From contig JAZRVH010000004.1 of assembly GCA_045598965.1 (NCBI GenBank), positions 1-64,000 of the forward strand: a stretch of 64,000 nucleotides of DNA. Direction: 5' to 3'. This document shows positions 18,008 to 26,921 of the stretch, one piece after another; positions within the stretch are counted from its first letter, which is position 1; each line of letters begins with the position of its first letter. Made by a program: the position numbers and the translations under genes. The DNA is from RGIG426 sp045598965. GTDB lineage: Bacteria > Bacillota > Clostridia > Oscillospirales > Acutalibacteraceae. The notes under the pieces are model-generated. The model worked only from the letters and a program-made list of their open reading frames with translations. It did no database searches and was not told the DNA's origin.

Positions 18008-18922
18008 TTATTCCCTTTCCATATATTTTTCCAGCATTGCCGTGAAGTAGGCAGGCAATTCGCCGGTTAATTCCATATATTCGCCCGAACGGGGGTGGTC
18101 AAACCCGAGCGTTTTAGCGTGTAAGCACTGGCCGGAAAGTCCCGGAACGGGCGTGGACGAACCGTACACCGTGTCCCCCAATACCGGATGGCCGAGATAC
18201 GCCATGTGCACACGAATTTGGTGGGTGCGACCCGTTTCCAACCGCACACGCACATGGTCACAGCCCCGCAAACGTTCCAGCACCTCATAATGCGAAACAG
18301 CACAGCGGGAGTGCTCCGTTGTCACCGCCATTTTTTTGCGGTTTTTCGGATGGCGACCAATCGGGGCATCCACCGTCCCTTTTTCCTCTTTCAAATGGCC
18401 GACCACAATCGCCTCATACACACGTGTAAAGGTGTGTGCCTTTATCTGTGCCGCCAGCCTTTGGTGGGCAAAATCGTTCTTCGCAACCATCAAAAGTCCG
18501 CTGGTATCCTTATCAATGCGGTGGACAATTCCCGGTCGAGACACCCCGCCGATGCCGGAGAGGCTGTCGCCGCAATGGGCGAGCAAAGCGTTCACCAACG
18601 TGCCGTCGGCGTGTCCGGCGGCGGGATGAACCACCATTCCTTTCGGTTTATCCACCACGAGCAAATCGTCATCCTCATACAGCACCGTCAAAGGGATATC
18701 CTGTGCCACCGTTTCCGACGGCACGGCATCCGGCACGGTAACGACGATTTCGTCGCCAAGCTGAACAAGATACTTTTTGGTTTGGGGTTTGCCCCCCACC
18801 GTCACAAGCTCACGTTCAATCCATTTTTGTGCTGTCGCTCTCGTCACGTTGAGGCTCTGTGCCACCGTTTTGTCCAGTCGTTCCCCCGCCGTTGTCGACG
18901 GCGGCAGATGGGTTGTCTCCAC
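18008..18922 (-). CDS. rluD: Large-subunit rRNA pseudouridine synthase, RluD family
   Basis: Converts uridines in 23S rRNA to pseudouridine. The protein has an N-terminal S4 RNA-binding domain (RLDKTVAQSLNVTRATAQKWI) and the RluA-type catalytic domain with RIDKDTSGLLMVAKND (catalytic Asp), followed by GRTHQIRVHMAYLGHPVLGD. I chose the GTG at 18922, giving 304 residues, because it has AAAGGGGGA upstream and the S4 domain starts right after it. The frame stays open further upstream only because it overlaps lspA. The gene overlaps the 3' end of lspA by 107 bases, an unusually long same-strand overlap. Confidence 0.92.
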   Translation of the reverse strand: METTHLPPSTTAGERLDKTVAQSLNVTRATAQKWIERELVTVGGKPQTKKYLVQLGDEIVVTVPDAVPSETVAQDIPLTVLYEDDDLLVVDKPKGMVVHPAAGHADGTLVNALLAHCGDSLSGIGGVSRPGIVHRIDKDTSGLLMVAKNDFAHQRLAAQIKAHTFTRVYEAIVVGHLKEEKGTVDAPIGRHPKNRKKMAVTTEHSRCAVSHYEVLERLRGCDHVRVRLETGRTHQIRVHMAYLGHPVLGDTVYGSSTPVPGLSGQCLHAKTLGFDHPRSGEYMELTGELPAYFTAMLEKYMERE

Positions 18923-19385
18923 GCAAATCCCCCTTTTCGAAAAACAGAACGTACACAATGCCCAATGCCGCACCGATACACACGAAACAGTCCGCCGCAT
19001 TAAACACCGGAAAATGAATAGCACTCACATAAATGAAATCTACCACATAATCACAAAAAACACGGTCAATCAAGTTACCGAATCCACCGGCAATAAGGAG
19101 CATTTCCGCCGTTTGCAAAAGAGGATGTTGCCACGGGCCCTTTATCAACGCCCATAACACAACGCCGAGCATCAAGGCGGTAACAACGATAAGCAACGTC
19201 TGTTTTCCCGCAAGCATACTCCACGCCGCACCGGTATTCTCGGTATAGGTCAGCTCCAACACATGGGCAATCAGCACCTTTGGTTGCAAAAGCGACGTTT
19301 TGGCGATATGTTTTGTCCATTGGTCAAACAAAACCAACACCACCGCCGGCACAAGCCACAAAAAACGGCAAATTCGCTGTTTCAT
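18816..19385 (-). CDS. lspA: Lipoprotein signal peptidase (signal peptidase II)
   Basis: Membrane aspartyl protease that cleaves prolipoproteins before the lipidated cysteine. Four hydrophobic segments are visible, with the family motifs DQWTKH, ENTGAAWSML, GGFGNLIDRV (first catalytic Asp) and FNAADCFVCIG (second catalytic Asp). The normal family end would be near VLFFEKGD. Here about 35 extra polar residues (GGGTTGQNGGTEPQRDE and more) follow and are encoded by the region that also starts rluD, so the tail may be a by-product of the overlap. The ATG has AAAGGGGCGG upstream. It follows the divIVA-like gene after a hairpin. Confidence 0.94.
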   Translation of the reverse strand: MKQRICRFLWLVPAVVLVLFDQWTKHIAKTSLLQPKVLIAHVLELTYTENTGAAWSMLAGKQTLLIVVTALMLGVVLWALIKGPWQHPLLQTAEMLLIAGGFGNLIDRVFCDYVVDFIYVSAIHFPVFNAADCFVCIGAALGIVYVLFFEKGDLRGDNPSAAVDNGGGTTGQNGGTEPQRDESDSTKMD

Positions 19386-19410
19386 TTTGCCGCCCCTTTC
19401 GTTTCATAAA

Positions 19411-19440
19411 AAGCGGCGCACCGTGTGCGGTACGCCGCTT
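19411..19440 (-). terminator. Hairpin between the divIVA-like gene and lspA
   Basis: An 8-bp stem (AAGCGGCG/CGCCGCTT), extendable past one mismatch, lies 14 bases past the divIVA-like stop. The following minus-strand tract is only moderately T-rich, so it may be leaky or attenuating within the long gene run. Confidence 0.55.
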
Positions 19441-19454
19441 CTTGATTTTGAAAA

Positions 19455-20678
19455 TTATTGGTTGCCTCGACCGAACGGGTTATCCGTACCGCCCACATCG
19501 TAGTTGTCGCCGAATTGTAGGTCAGCAAAGCGGTTTTCTTTGTCCGCAGGCAAATCTACCACTTCATCGTCCGGCCACATCGCACCACCGGCAGGCGTGC
19601 CAAACTCAATGCCGCCGTCGTCGGTGGCAGGAGTGGAGAACTCAAGGCCGGAACCATCACCCAAATCAAATTCGGGAGCGGAGAATTCCAAACCGCCGTC
19701 ATTTGCGGCAGGAGTGGAGAACTCGAGGCCGGAACCATCACCTAAATCAAAGGCAGGAGCGGAGAATTCCAAACCGCCGTCATTTGCGGCAGGAGTGGAA
19801 AACTCGAGGCCGGAACCATCACCTAAATCAAAGGCGGGAGTGTTAAAGGAGATTTCCGGCTCGGCAGCGGCAGGAGCATCAAAGGAGATTTCCGGTTCGA
19901 CAGCCGCAGGAGCATCAAAGGAGATTTCCTGTTCGGCAGCCACAGGAGCGTCAAAGGAAATCGCCGGTTCAGCAGCCACAGGAGCGTCAAAGGAGATTTC
20001 CGGCTCAGAAGCGGCAGGAGCGTCAAAGGAAATCACCGGCTCGGCAGCCGCAGGAGCATCAAAGGAAATTTCCGGCTCGGCAATCGGAGCGGGAGCTTCA
20101 CGTTTCGGTGCTTTCTCGCCGGGGAACAATCCAATCATTTCGAAGTGCTGACGATACAAAGCAATCAAATCGTCTTGGAACTTGGCAACCTTATCTTTCA
20201 GTTCCACCAGTTCCTGCTCTTTATCCGCAATTTTGGCGTTCTTGTCCGCCACATCTGCCTCATAGGAAGCTTGGGCATCCGCCGCTTTCTTTTCATAATC
20301 TGCCGTAAGGTCAGCGGCCATTTTCTCAAACTCTTCCTGCTTCTCTGCAACCTTGCGTTCCAATTCCTCAAATGCTTGATTCTTTTTAATCTCGGCATCC
20401 TGCATGGTCAGGTCAGCACTTTGTTTCGCATCACGAATCATCGTGTCCGCCGTACGCTGTGCAGAGAGCATCGTGTTTTGAATGTTCTCCTCTTTCGCAC
20501 GGTACTCAAGCAGTTTGGATGCAAGGGCTTCCATTTTAGCACCCGCTTCCGCCTGTTGAGCGGTCAAGGCATCCACCGTAGCGGCCGCCTCGTCGATAAA
20601 CAAGTCAACCTCATTTGTTTTGTAGCCTCCGAGAGTTTTGGTAAAGGCAATTTCACGAATTTGCTGTGCAGTCAACAT
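19455..20678 (-). CDS. DivIVA-domain protein with two tandem acidic repeat arrays
   Basis: Residues 1-60 match the DivIVA membrane-curvature domain (MLTAQQIREIAFTKTLGGYK, VDLFIDEAA), followed by a coiled coil to about residue 180 (KKADDAQ-type heptads, DKEQELVELKDKVAKF). The rest is low complexity: about seven units of EPEISFDAPAA (11 residues), then three units of about 27 residues built on FDLGDGSGLEFSTPAANDGG, then an acidic tail. DivIVA proteins localise to septa and poles and recruit division or growth factors. The first part puts this one in that family, and its place after sepF and ylmH agrees. The repeat tail is not a known DivIVA feature. The start has TAGGAGG 8 bases upstream. Confidence 0.88.
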   Translation of the reverse strand: MLTAQQIREIAFTKTLGGYKTNEVDLFIDEAAATVDALTAQQAEAGAKMEALASKLLEYRAKEENIQNTMLSAQRTADTMIRDAKQSADLTMQDAEIKKNQAFEELERKVAEKQEEFEKMAADLTADYEKKAADAQASYEADVADKNAKIADKEQELVELKDKVAKFQDDLIALYRQHFEMIGLFPGEKAPKREAPAPIAEPEISFDAPAAAEPVISFDAPAASEPEISFDAPVAAEPAISFDAPVAAEQEISFDAPAAVEPEISFDAPAAAEPEISFNTPAFDLGDGSGLEFSTPAANDGGLEFSAPAFDLGDGSGLEFSTPAANDGGLEFSAPEFDLGDGSGLEFSTPATDDGGIEFGTPAGGAMWPDDEVVDLPADKENRFADLQFGDNYDVGGTDNPFGRGNQ

Positions 20679-20717
20679 CGCATTGTCCTCCTAAAATTCT
20701 TTCTAAAAAACCCACTG

Positions 20718-21470
20718 TCAGCGGTATTTTTTAACCGTAATAATGTTCCGTCCTTTTTTGGTTTCACCGCCGAAAGAATCAACGGTAAATCGTCCGACGC
20801 CTCGAACGGAAATGGCGTCGCCGATTTTTATCTCACGGGCAGGAGCCGTACAAACCGTATGACAAAGTTGCACAAGCCCCGCTCCGATGATCTCTGCGGT
20901 CTTGGAACGGGATTGGTGGGCAAGTGCCGCTACAACAGCATCCAACCGCAACGAAGCGACCGTCAGTCGCAGTTCCTCCGCTTCCCGTTGTTCGGGAAGT
21001 GCACCGTCGTATGCGGGAAGCAGGGTAACCCCCTCCCGTCCGACACGGGAAATTTGCTCTTTCAAATAAGGCACAAGCTCACTGAAAACAAACGCAACCG
21101 ACAGCCCTTGTCCGCAGAGAATATCTCCAACGGCATCACGTTCAATGCCACAGCCGAGGATGGTTCCCAGAAAATCACGATGGCAAAGCGTCGCTTCCTT
21201 GCGATAGGAAAACCCCAACGCCGTCAACGGAAACGTCACCGCTTCACGGGGAAAGTCCGACGGGAACACGGCAAGAATGCCACGAGCCGCTTCTTCATAG
21301 CCGCCGTAGAACGCATAGTCCACCGCCGGCTCAAAAGCCGCCGTTTTCTCGGCAAGTCCCCGTTCCTCCTCCGCTAAGAAGCCGACGAAGCAGGGACGAC
21401 CACGACGCAAGCAAAGTGCCGTCGCATCACGCACACGTGCCTGTAAAAGAGACTCAGAAGTAGAGCCCAT
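20718..21470 (-). CDS. ylmH: YlmH-type RNA-binding S4-domain protein
   Basis: A 250-residue protein with an N-terminal RRM-like region (RPCFVGFLAEEERGLAEK, VDYAFYGGYEEAARGIL, FPLTALGFSYRKE) and a C-terminal S4 domain (LRLDAVVAALAHQSRSKTAEII). Members of this family bind RNA or ribosomes and sit in the division cluster of Gram-positive bacteria. I start it at the ATG at 21470, which overlaps the last 17 bases of sepF and gives the usual family length; a longer upstream frame would only translate sepF out of frame. It lies 39 bases before the divIVA-like gene. Confidence 0.9.
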   Translation of the reverse strand: MGSTSESLLQARVRDATALCLRRGRPCFVGFLAEEERGLAEKTAAFEPAVDYAFYGGYEEAARGILAVFPSDFPREAVTFPLTALGFSYRKEATLCHRDFLGTILGCGIERDAVGDILCGQGLSVAFVFSELVPYLKEQISRVGREGVTLLPAYDGALPEQREAEELRLTVASLRLDAVVAALAHQSRSKTAEIIGAGLVQLCHTVCTAPAREIKIGDAISVRGVGRFTVDSFGGETKKGRNIITVKKYR

Positions 21471-21900
21471 TATTCTCCAACTCGTCCAACAAGTCACCCA
21501 TAATACCCACGTTGTACGGGGTGATGATAAAGGTGCAGTTGGCAACCTTTTTGATTTGGCCGTTGTTGGCATACGCCACGCCGCTCAAAAAGTCCAGAAT
21601 GCGGCGAGACACATCTTTGTTTGCGGATTCGAGGTTCAACACCACCGTGCGTTTGGCGTTGAGGTGATCCGCAACCACACTCGCATCATCAAAACGCTCC
21701 GGTTTCACGAGCACCACTTGCAGCTGGGCAGTGGCGTTGATGTTGAGAACTTTGTTGCCACGTTTGCCACGTTCCGGAGTCGGGGCGGGTTCTTCCACTT
21801 CCACCGCCGGGGCGATAAGATCCATTTCGCCGCCTTCGGTCTCGTCGAATTCCTCGTCCTCGTCACCCATAACTTTGTCAATCCAATCTTTGAAGCCCAT
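21454..21900 (-). CDS. sepF: Cell division protein SepF
   Basis: SepF polymerises on the inner membrane and links FtsZ to it. The 148-residue protein has an N-terminal amphipathic stretch (MGFKDWIDKVMG), an acidic linker, and the SepF core: VVLVKPERFDDASVVADHL, KRTVVLNLE, RRILDFLSGVAYANNGQI, and FIITPYNVGIMGD. The ATG has AGGAGGATAT upstream. The order yggS-sepF-ylmH-divIVA is the conserved Gram-positive dcw-downstream order. Here the cluster has lost its link to ftsZ and is instead joined to the mismatch-repair run. Confidence 0.95.
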   Translation of the reverse strand: MGFKDWIDKVMGDEDEEFDETEGGEMDLIAPAVEVEEPAPTPERGKRGNKVLNINATAQLQVVLVKPERFDDASVVADHLNAKRTVVLNLESANKDVSRRILDFLSGVAYANNGQIKKVANCTFIITPYNVGIMGDLLDELENNGLYF

Positions 21901-21933
21901 TATGTATATCCTCCTAAATAAAATTATTCGAAA

Positions 21934-22647
21934 TTAGGTGTAGTTCCGTCGACCAAACAACGCCGTGCCGACACGAACCATAGTGCTTCCCTCTAAGATA
22001 GCTTCCTCAAAATCCGAAGACATACCCATCGAGAGTATACGCATATCTATATTATCCAACTTTTTGTCCCGAATGTCAAGAAACAGTTGGTGCATTTTTG
22101 CAAAATAATTACGTTTTTTGTCCGAAGAGTCCGAAATTGGGGGTACACACATCAATCCTTGCACCGAAATATGGGGAAATTCCGCAATTTTCGAAAGCAA
22201 TTCCGGCAACTCTGACGCATCCACACCGGACTTACTTGCCTCTCTGCCGATGTTGACCTCCACCAAAATCGGAGTAACGCACTCCATAGAGGCGGATACC
22301 TTTTCGATTTGCTTGGCAAGACGCACGCTGTCCACCGATTGAATCAGGGCGACCTTCCCCACCACCTGCTTCACCTTGTTGGTTTGCAAATGACCGATAA
22401 GGTGCCATTCGGGGTTTCCTTCAATCTGCGGTTGCTTTTCGCATAACTCTTGCACACGGTTTTCACCGAGGCAGGTCACACCGGCATCCACAGCGGCTTG
22501 CACACGTTCTGCCTCAACGGTTTTGGACACACCGATAAGCGTAACCTCTTGCCTTGAGCGTCCTGCACGCACGCAGGCGGCGGCAATACGCTCCTCTACA
22601 CGCTTGCAGTTGTCGGCAATCTCATCAATGAACAACTTTCCCTTCAT
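21934..22647 (-). CDS. yggS: YggS/PROSC-family PLP-homeostasis protein
   Basis: A PLP-binding barrel protein of 237 residues that buffers pyridoxal phosphate and affects amino-acid metabolism. The PLP lysine is in TLIGVSKTVEAERV; other family motifs are GENRVQEL, EWHLIGHLQTNKVK and LSMGMSSDFEEAI. I chose the ATG at 22647, preceded by GGGAGGG, over the longer frame. It overlaps the HlyD-like gene by 23 bases, so translation is probably coupled. It lies 33 bases before sepF, its usual partner. Confidence 0.94.
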   Translation of the reverse strand: MKGKLFIDEIADNCKRVEERIAAACVRAGRSRQEVTLIGVSKTVEAERVQAAVDAGVTCLGENRVQELCEKQPQIEGNPEWHLIGHLQTNKVKQVVGKVALIQSVDSVRLAKQIEKVSASMECVTPILVEVNIGREASKSGVDASELPELLSKIAEFPHISVQGLMCVPPISDSSDKKRNYFAKMHQLFLDIRDKKLDNIDMRILSMGMSSDFEEAILEGSTMVRVGTALFGRRNYT

Positions 22648-23962
22648 ACAGGTTTTTCCCTCCCACAACCATATCGTCATAAAGTTTCAAATACGGGGCT
22701 TCTTCCTTTTCTTCCACGGGTGTCGTGGTCGACGCCGTCGACGTCTCCGTCAATTCCGCTCCCGTAGAGGTGGTTTCGGTTTTTTTGGTAACCGCCGTCT
22801 CCAGCTTGGCGGTATCCATATCCGGGTCACAAATCGAATATTTACCGGTCTCGCTGTGATAATCAATTTTCACCCGACGGAACTGCAACGTTGTGCCATT
22901 TCGCACATACACACCCGGCTCGTTATTTTCGTCAAATCGCAACGCTTCATCCGGCACATACAGGCCGGAATATTCGGTGAGCAAAATTTGAATTTGTTCA
23001 CACCGTACCGCCGACAAGGCTTCGGACATATACGAACACTTGAGGAGTGCCATAGCACGGTCTCCTTGTTTGTTGACCTTTTCCACCGTAACGGGAATGG
23101 CTTCATCCGCCACAAAAGGCAACATCACATTAAGCGATTGATTTTCGCCGAATAGCGACAGTTTCTCCACCGGCACAATACACGCAAGATACCACTCATA
23201 GTTGCCTACAACCTTTCCCACGCCGCTGTTGCTTGCCGTGGGAGTGGCTTTCAATGCTTTTTGAACATCGTCCACCGAGAGAGAATTCACGTTTTCATAA
23301 TCAAACATCGACTCATAGCCGTCGGTGGTGGAGATGAAATAGCCGGTCACCGGCGATGTCACCGTTCCGATGGCCTCTCTGTAAGTTCCGGAATCCAACG
23401 CCTTGCGTTTTTCCTTCAAAGCGGTAATACGTTCCTCAAAATTGTCCACTTTTCCCACCAAAATTTGTTTGCGGTTAAGCAGTTCCAACAGCTCAGAGCG
23501 GGTTTCCGACAGCTTTTCAAAATCGCTGTTTTTGACCATTTTCACCAAATCTTTTTGGGTGGAATTCAAAAGCATATTCAGCATTTCCAGGTTGGTCTTG
23601 CTGACAGAGCCTTGTTTTTGCAAGGTCTCCAGCATCTCGATTTCCGCATCGACCGCCTCAATGTTTTTCTTGGCAAGAGCATCACTCTCGCTGGGAAACA
23701 CCTGGGCAATCACGCCGTCCTTGGCAACTCGTGCCCCGTTTTTCAGCGTGTAATATACATAACCGGAGGAGGTTTTATCCAACACCTGCTCACTGCGGAT
23801 GGCGACTCCTTGCACCTCTAATCGATCATAGACGGTAAAACTGTTGACCGTCTCAAATTCCACCGATGTGGAGAAAAAATATAAAAAGCCCTGGTATCCG
23901 ACGTAAACAAGCAAAAAAAGTGCCACAATCGTCAGTACAACTCGTTTTGTAACGGTATTCAA
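22625..23962 (-). CDS. HlyD-like membrane-fusion/adaptor protein in the division cluster
   Basis: A single N-terminal membrane anchor (about residues 8-29) is followed by a split barrel-sandwich region (SSGYVYYTLKNGARV... and TVTSPVTGYFISTTDGYE) around a long coiled coil (about 95-190), which is the layout of HlyD-type periplasmic adaptor proteins. The C-terminal part is Thr/Glu-rich before a short conserved end (DDMVVGGKNLYEGKVV). The start is a TTG with AGGAGG 8 bases upstream. No ABC transporter or outer-membrane partner is adjacent, and the organism is Gram-positive, so export may not be its job. Its stable place in front of yggS-sepF points to envelope or division work (inference). Confidence 0.75.
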   Translation of the reverse strand: MNTVTKRVVLTIVALFLLVYVGYQGFLYFFSTSVEFETVNSFTVYDRLEVQGVAIRSEQVLDKTSSGYVYYTLKNGARVAKDGVIAQVFPSESDALAKKNIEAVDAEIEMLETLQKQGSVSKTNLEMLNMLLNSTQKDLVKMVKNSDFEKLSETRSELLELLNRKQILVGKVDNFEERITALKEKRKALDSGTYREAIGTVTSPVTGYFISTTDGYESMFDYENVNSLSVDDVQKALKATPTASNSGVGKVVGNYEWYLACIVPVEKLSLFGENQSLNVMLPFVADEAIPVTVEKVNKQGDRAMALLKCSYMSEALSAVRCEQIQILLTEYSGLYVPDEALRFDENNEPGVYVRNGTTLQFRRVKIDYHSETGKYSICDPDMDTAKLETAVTKKTETTSTGAELTETSTASTTTPVEEKEEAPYLKLYDDMVVGGKNLYEGKVVH

Positions 23963-23991
23963 TCCGGTTTCCTCCTCTCGGTGAATGGTGT

Positions 23992-24942
23992 TTATTCTTT
24001 CAAAAAGCGGTCAATTTCCAATGAAGCGGCATCCGCAAGTGCCGTCATCGACGGGTACTCGTCCACATACAAAAACGTGGCATCCTCCATACGTCGAAAC
24101 CACGACAACTGCCGTTTGGCATACCGCCGTGTACTCTGTTTCAGGTCCTCGGCGGCGGCGGCAAGGCTCTTTTCCCCCGTCATCCACGGAATCAGCTCTT
24201 TATAGCCAATCGCCTGCATCGCCGTCGGAGCGTGCCCGGCAGATAAAAACGCCGTTGCCTCTTGGGCAAGTCCCTCGGCAAGCATAACGTCCACCCGCCG
24301 ATCGATGCGGTCATACAGCGTCTGTCGATTGCGATAATCCAAAATGAGCAATTTGCTCTTATACGGTGAAGGCACCTCCCGAGAACGCCGTTTTTGCTCG
24401 GTCAGTGTCACGCCGGTCAACGCATACACCTCAAGTGCCCGCACGATACGTCCGTGGTCGTTCGGGTGAAGCTTTTCGGCGGTCTCGGCATCAATCTCTC
24501 TGAGGCGATTCAGCATTGCCTCGCCGCCCACAGCGGCAAGCTCCTCTTTCAGGCGGGCACGTACCGACTCATCCTGCGGCTCGTCGGCAAACTGCAAATT
24601 GCAAAGCACCGCCTCTAAATACAACCCGGTTCCGCCGCAAAGGAACGGCAAATAGCCCCGCTGTTGCACCTCGTCAATCACACGGCGAGCATCTTGTGCA
24701 TACCGAGCGACACTATATGCCTCCTCCGGGGAGAGAAAACCAAACAGATGATGCGGCACATTCTCCGTTTCCTCTTCGGTGGGGCGAGCGGTACCGATAG
24801 AAAGCCCTTCGTATATCTGCATCGAATCCGCACAAATAACCTCGGCGGAAAATCGCTTGGCAAGCTCCACCGACAAGGCGGTTTTTCCGGATGCCGTCGG
24901 GCCCGCCAATGCCAAAAGCGGCGGACGGTTGTCGGTACTCAT
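23992..24942 (-). CDS. miaA: tRNA dimethylallyltransferase
   Basis: Adds a dimethylallyl group to A37 of tRNAs that read UNN codons, the first step of ms2i6A formation. The 316-residue protein starts with the P-loop LAGPTASGKTALSVELA and carries CADSMQIYEGLSIGTARP, PHHLFGF and the substrate motif PFLCGGTGLYLEAV, ending with RYAKRQLSWFRR. It overlaps mutL by 4 bases (ATGA). miaB, which completes the modification, is the promoter-proximal gene of the same run. Confidence 0.97.
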   Translation of the reverse strand: MSTDNRPPLLALAGPTASGKTALSVELAKRFSAEVICADSMQIYEGLSIGTARPTEEETENVPHHLFGFLSPEEAYSVARYAQDARRVIDEVQQRGYLPFLCGGTGLYLEAVLCNLQFADEPQDESVRARLKEELAAVGGEAMLNRLREIDAETAEKLHPNDHGRIVRALEVYALTGVTLTEQKRRSREVPSPYKSKLLILDYRNRQTLYDRIDRRVDVMLAEGLAQEATAFLSAGHAPTAMQAIGYKELIPWMTGEKSLAAAAEDLKQSTRRYAKRQLSWFRRMEDATFLYVDEYPSMTALADAASLEIDRFLKE

Positions 24943-26903
24943 ACAATCCTCCCGAACTGCTTTTCCAGCTCACGGCGACTAATCGTAATGCACACCGGTC
25001 GTCCGTGAGGGCAAGTACGAATGGCGTCGTTGTGAAGCACCGCATCCGCTAACATCTCCCACTCCTGCCGTGTACTGCGGTCGCCGGCTTTAATGGCGGC
25101 TCGGCAAGCGGTGTTGTGGTAAAGCCAATCCAAACGGTCGGTGGTAACCTCCGTTTTTCCGGAGCAAAGTCCGCTTGCCACCTCCAACACCGTTTCGGTG
25201 ACATCACAATCGCACAACAACAAAGGCACCGCACGGACAATAACGTCCCGTGCCCCGAAGCTGTCAATTTCAAAGCCCGCTTTAAGGAGCGACTCTTGTG
25301 CCGTTAAAAGTGCCTCCATCTCCTCACCGCTGACCGTCACCGTCACAGGAGCGAGCAACTGTTGAGATTCGGTGTGTTCCGTTTCACGCAAACGGTTATA
25401 CAGTATACGCTCGTGGGCGGCGTGCTTGTCTATAACATAAAGCTCCCCGTCCATCTCAGCGAAAATATACGTGGAAAACGCCTCTCCCAGCACGGTAATC
25501 TCCCCGCCGGGTTCTTCCTCAACGGTCAGCGGAATGTCCGTTGCCGAAGCGGATAGCGGCTCATTTGTCGCCGGCGTAACCTCCGTTTTCTCGGCAACGG
25601 TTTGCTGTGCTTGAACGGACGGTTTTTCCTGAGGCTCCGTTGCCGAAACAGCATACTCCTTAAAGGCAGTGAAGCCCTCATCCCCGTTATCGTGAAGCAC
25701 CGCTTTCGGCGAAGCCGGCACAAAAGAACGGGGAGCCGTCACCGCAAAAGTCTCCGGCTTCGGCATCTCATTTTGCGGTTTTTCGGGAACGGGCTTTGTC
25801 TCCAATGCCGCAAAGGATAAACGCAGCTGTTCGCCCGTCGGGGCAGAAAACCCGGGGTTTCCGGGCACAACCGCCGGCCCTTTCGGGGCGGGGAAATGAG
25901 CTTCTTTACGGGTATGTAGATTTTCAATCGCCGATTTAATCGCATAATACACCGCATCAAACACCGGCTTGTCCCGCAAAAAGCGAACATCCAGCTTAGT
26001 AGGATGCACATTCACGTCCACCGCATCCACGGGCAACTCAATGTATAACACGCACGTGGGCAATTTCCCCACCATCAGCGAACCCTTGTATGCCTGCTCC
26101 AAAGCGGCGGCGGCAGTACGAGTTTTCACGTAACGCCCATTTAAGAAAAACCGTTGCATCGTGCGATTTTGTCGACCGAATTCCGGCTTGTTCGCATATC
26201 CGGTCACCCGAATGCCACCCATTTCATAATCCACCGGCATCAAGGTTTTTGCAAAATCACGGCCAAGCACCGCATAGATACAGCCGTATACGTCGCCGTC
26301 ACCGGCAGTGGAGAGAACCTCTTTTCCGTCTCGCACAAAGCGGACGGCAATTTCCGGATGAGACAACGCCAAATGGTCAAGGACACCGGCAACGGCGTTT
26401 CCCTCGCCCATATCAGTTTTAAGAAATTTCATTCGGGCGGGGATGTTAAAAAACAAGTCCCGCACACACACAATCGTTCCGGCGGCACAGCCCACATCCT
26501 CGCAAGTCTGTTCCTCGCCGCCCTCAATAACGTAATGGGTTCCTACCTCTTCCGCTTCGGTGCGGGTTATCATTTCCACCCGAGCCACCTCAGCCACCGA
26601 GGCAAGTGCTTCGCCACGGAAACCAAGCGTCCCAATCGTTTCCAAATCGTCCGCCGTGCGAACCTTACTGGTTGCGTGGCGTAAAAATGCCGTGGGCACA
26701 TCCTCCCGCTCAATTCCGCAACCGTTGTCGGTAACACGGAGCATCGTTACGCCGCCATGTTCGATTTCCACCGTAATAAAGGAAGCACCGGCATCCACGG
26801 CGTTCTCGAACAGTTCTTTTACAACAGAAGCAGGACGTTCCACAACCTCGCCTGCGGCTATCAGCTCCGCCGTGTGGCGGTCAAGCACCTGAATTTTCGC
26901 CAT
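24939..26903 (-). CDS. mutL: DNA mismatch repair protein MutL
   Basis: The GHKL ATPase domain shows NAVDAGA, DNGCGI and TLGFRGEALASV; the C-terminal domain has the dimer and nuclease parts. The endonuclease motif, normally DQHA-x2-E-x4-E, reads DKHAAHERILYN here. The Asp, His and first Glu are kept but Gln is Lys and the last Glu is Asn. The downstream metal motifs ACRAAIKA and CPHGRP are intact. The protein has 654 residues with a long variable linker (about 340-470). AAAGGAGGGG precedes the ATG. It lies 18 bases after mutS and overlaps miaA. It works with MutS in post-replicative repair; whether the altered motif keeps nicking activity is open. Confidence 0.96.
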   Translation of the reverse strand: MAKIQVLDRHTAELIAAGEVVERPASVVKELFENAVDAGASFITVEIEHGGVTMLRVTDNGCGIEREDVPTAFLRHATSKVRTADDLETIGTLGFRGEALASVAEVARVEMITRTEAEEVGTHYVIEGGEEQTCEDVGCAAGTIVCVRDLFFNIPARMKFLKTDMGEGNAVAGVLDHLALSHPEIAVRFVRDGKEVLSTAGDGDVYGCIYAVLGRDFAKTLMPVDYEMGGIRVTGYANKPEFGRQNRTMQRFFLNGRYVKTRTAAAALEQAYKGSLMVGKLPTCVLYIELPVDAVDVNVHPTKLDVRFLRDKPVFDAVYYAIKSAIENLHTRKEAHFPAPKGPAVVPGNPGFSAPTGEQLRLSFAALETKPVPEKPQNEMPKPETFAVTAPRSFVPASPKAVLHDNGDEGFTAFKEYAVSATEPQEKPSVQAQQTVAEKTEVTPATNEPLSASATDIPLTVEEEPGGEITVLGEAFSTYIFAEMDGELYVIDKHAAHERILYNRLRETEHTESQQLLAPVTVTVSGEEMEALLTAQESLLKAGFEIDSFGARDVIVRAVPLLLCDCDVTETVLEVASGLCSGKTEVTTDRLDWLYHNTACRAAIKAGDRSTRQEWEMLADAVLHNDAIRTCPHGRPVCITISRRELEKQFGRIV

Positions 26904-26921
26904 AAAACGTCCCCTCCTTTT

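Noticed and set aside
19504..20151. Plus-strand frame with KEISGSAAAGAS repeats opposite the divIVA-like gene
   Set aside because: It is the mirror of the EPEISFDAPAA array, with no independent start signals.
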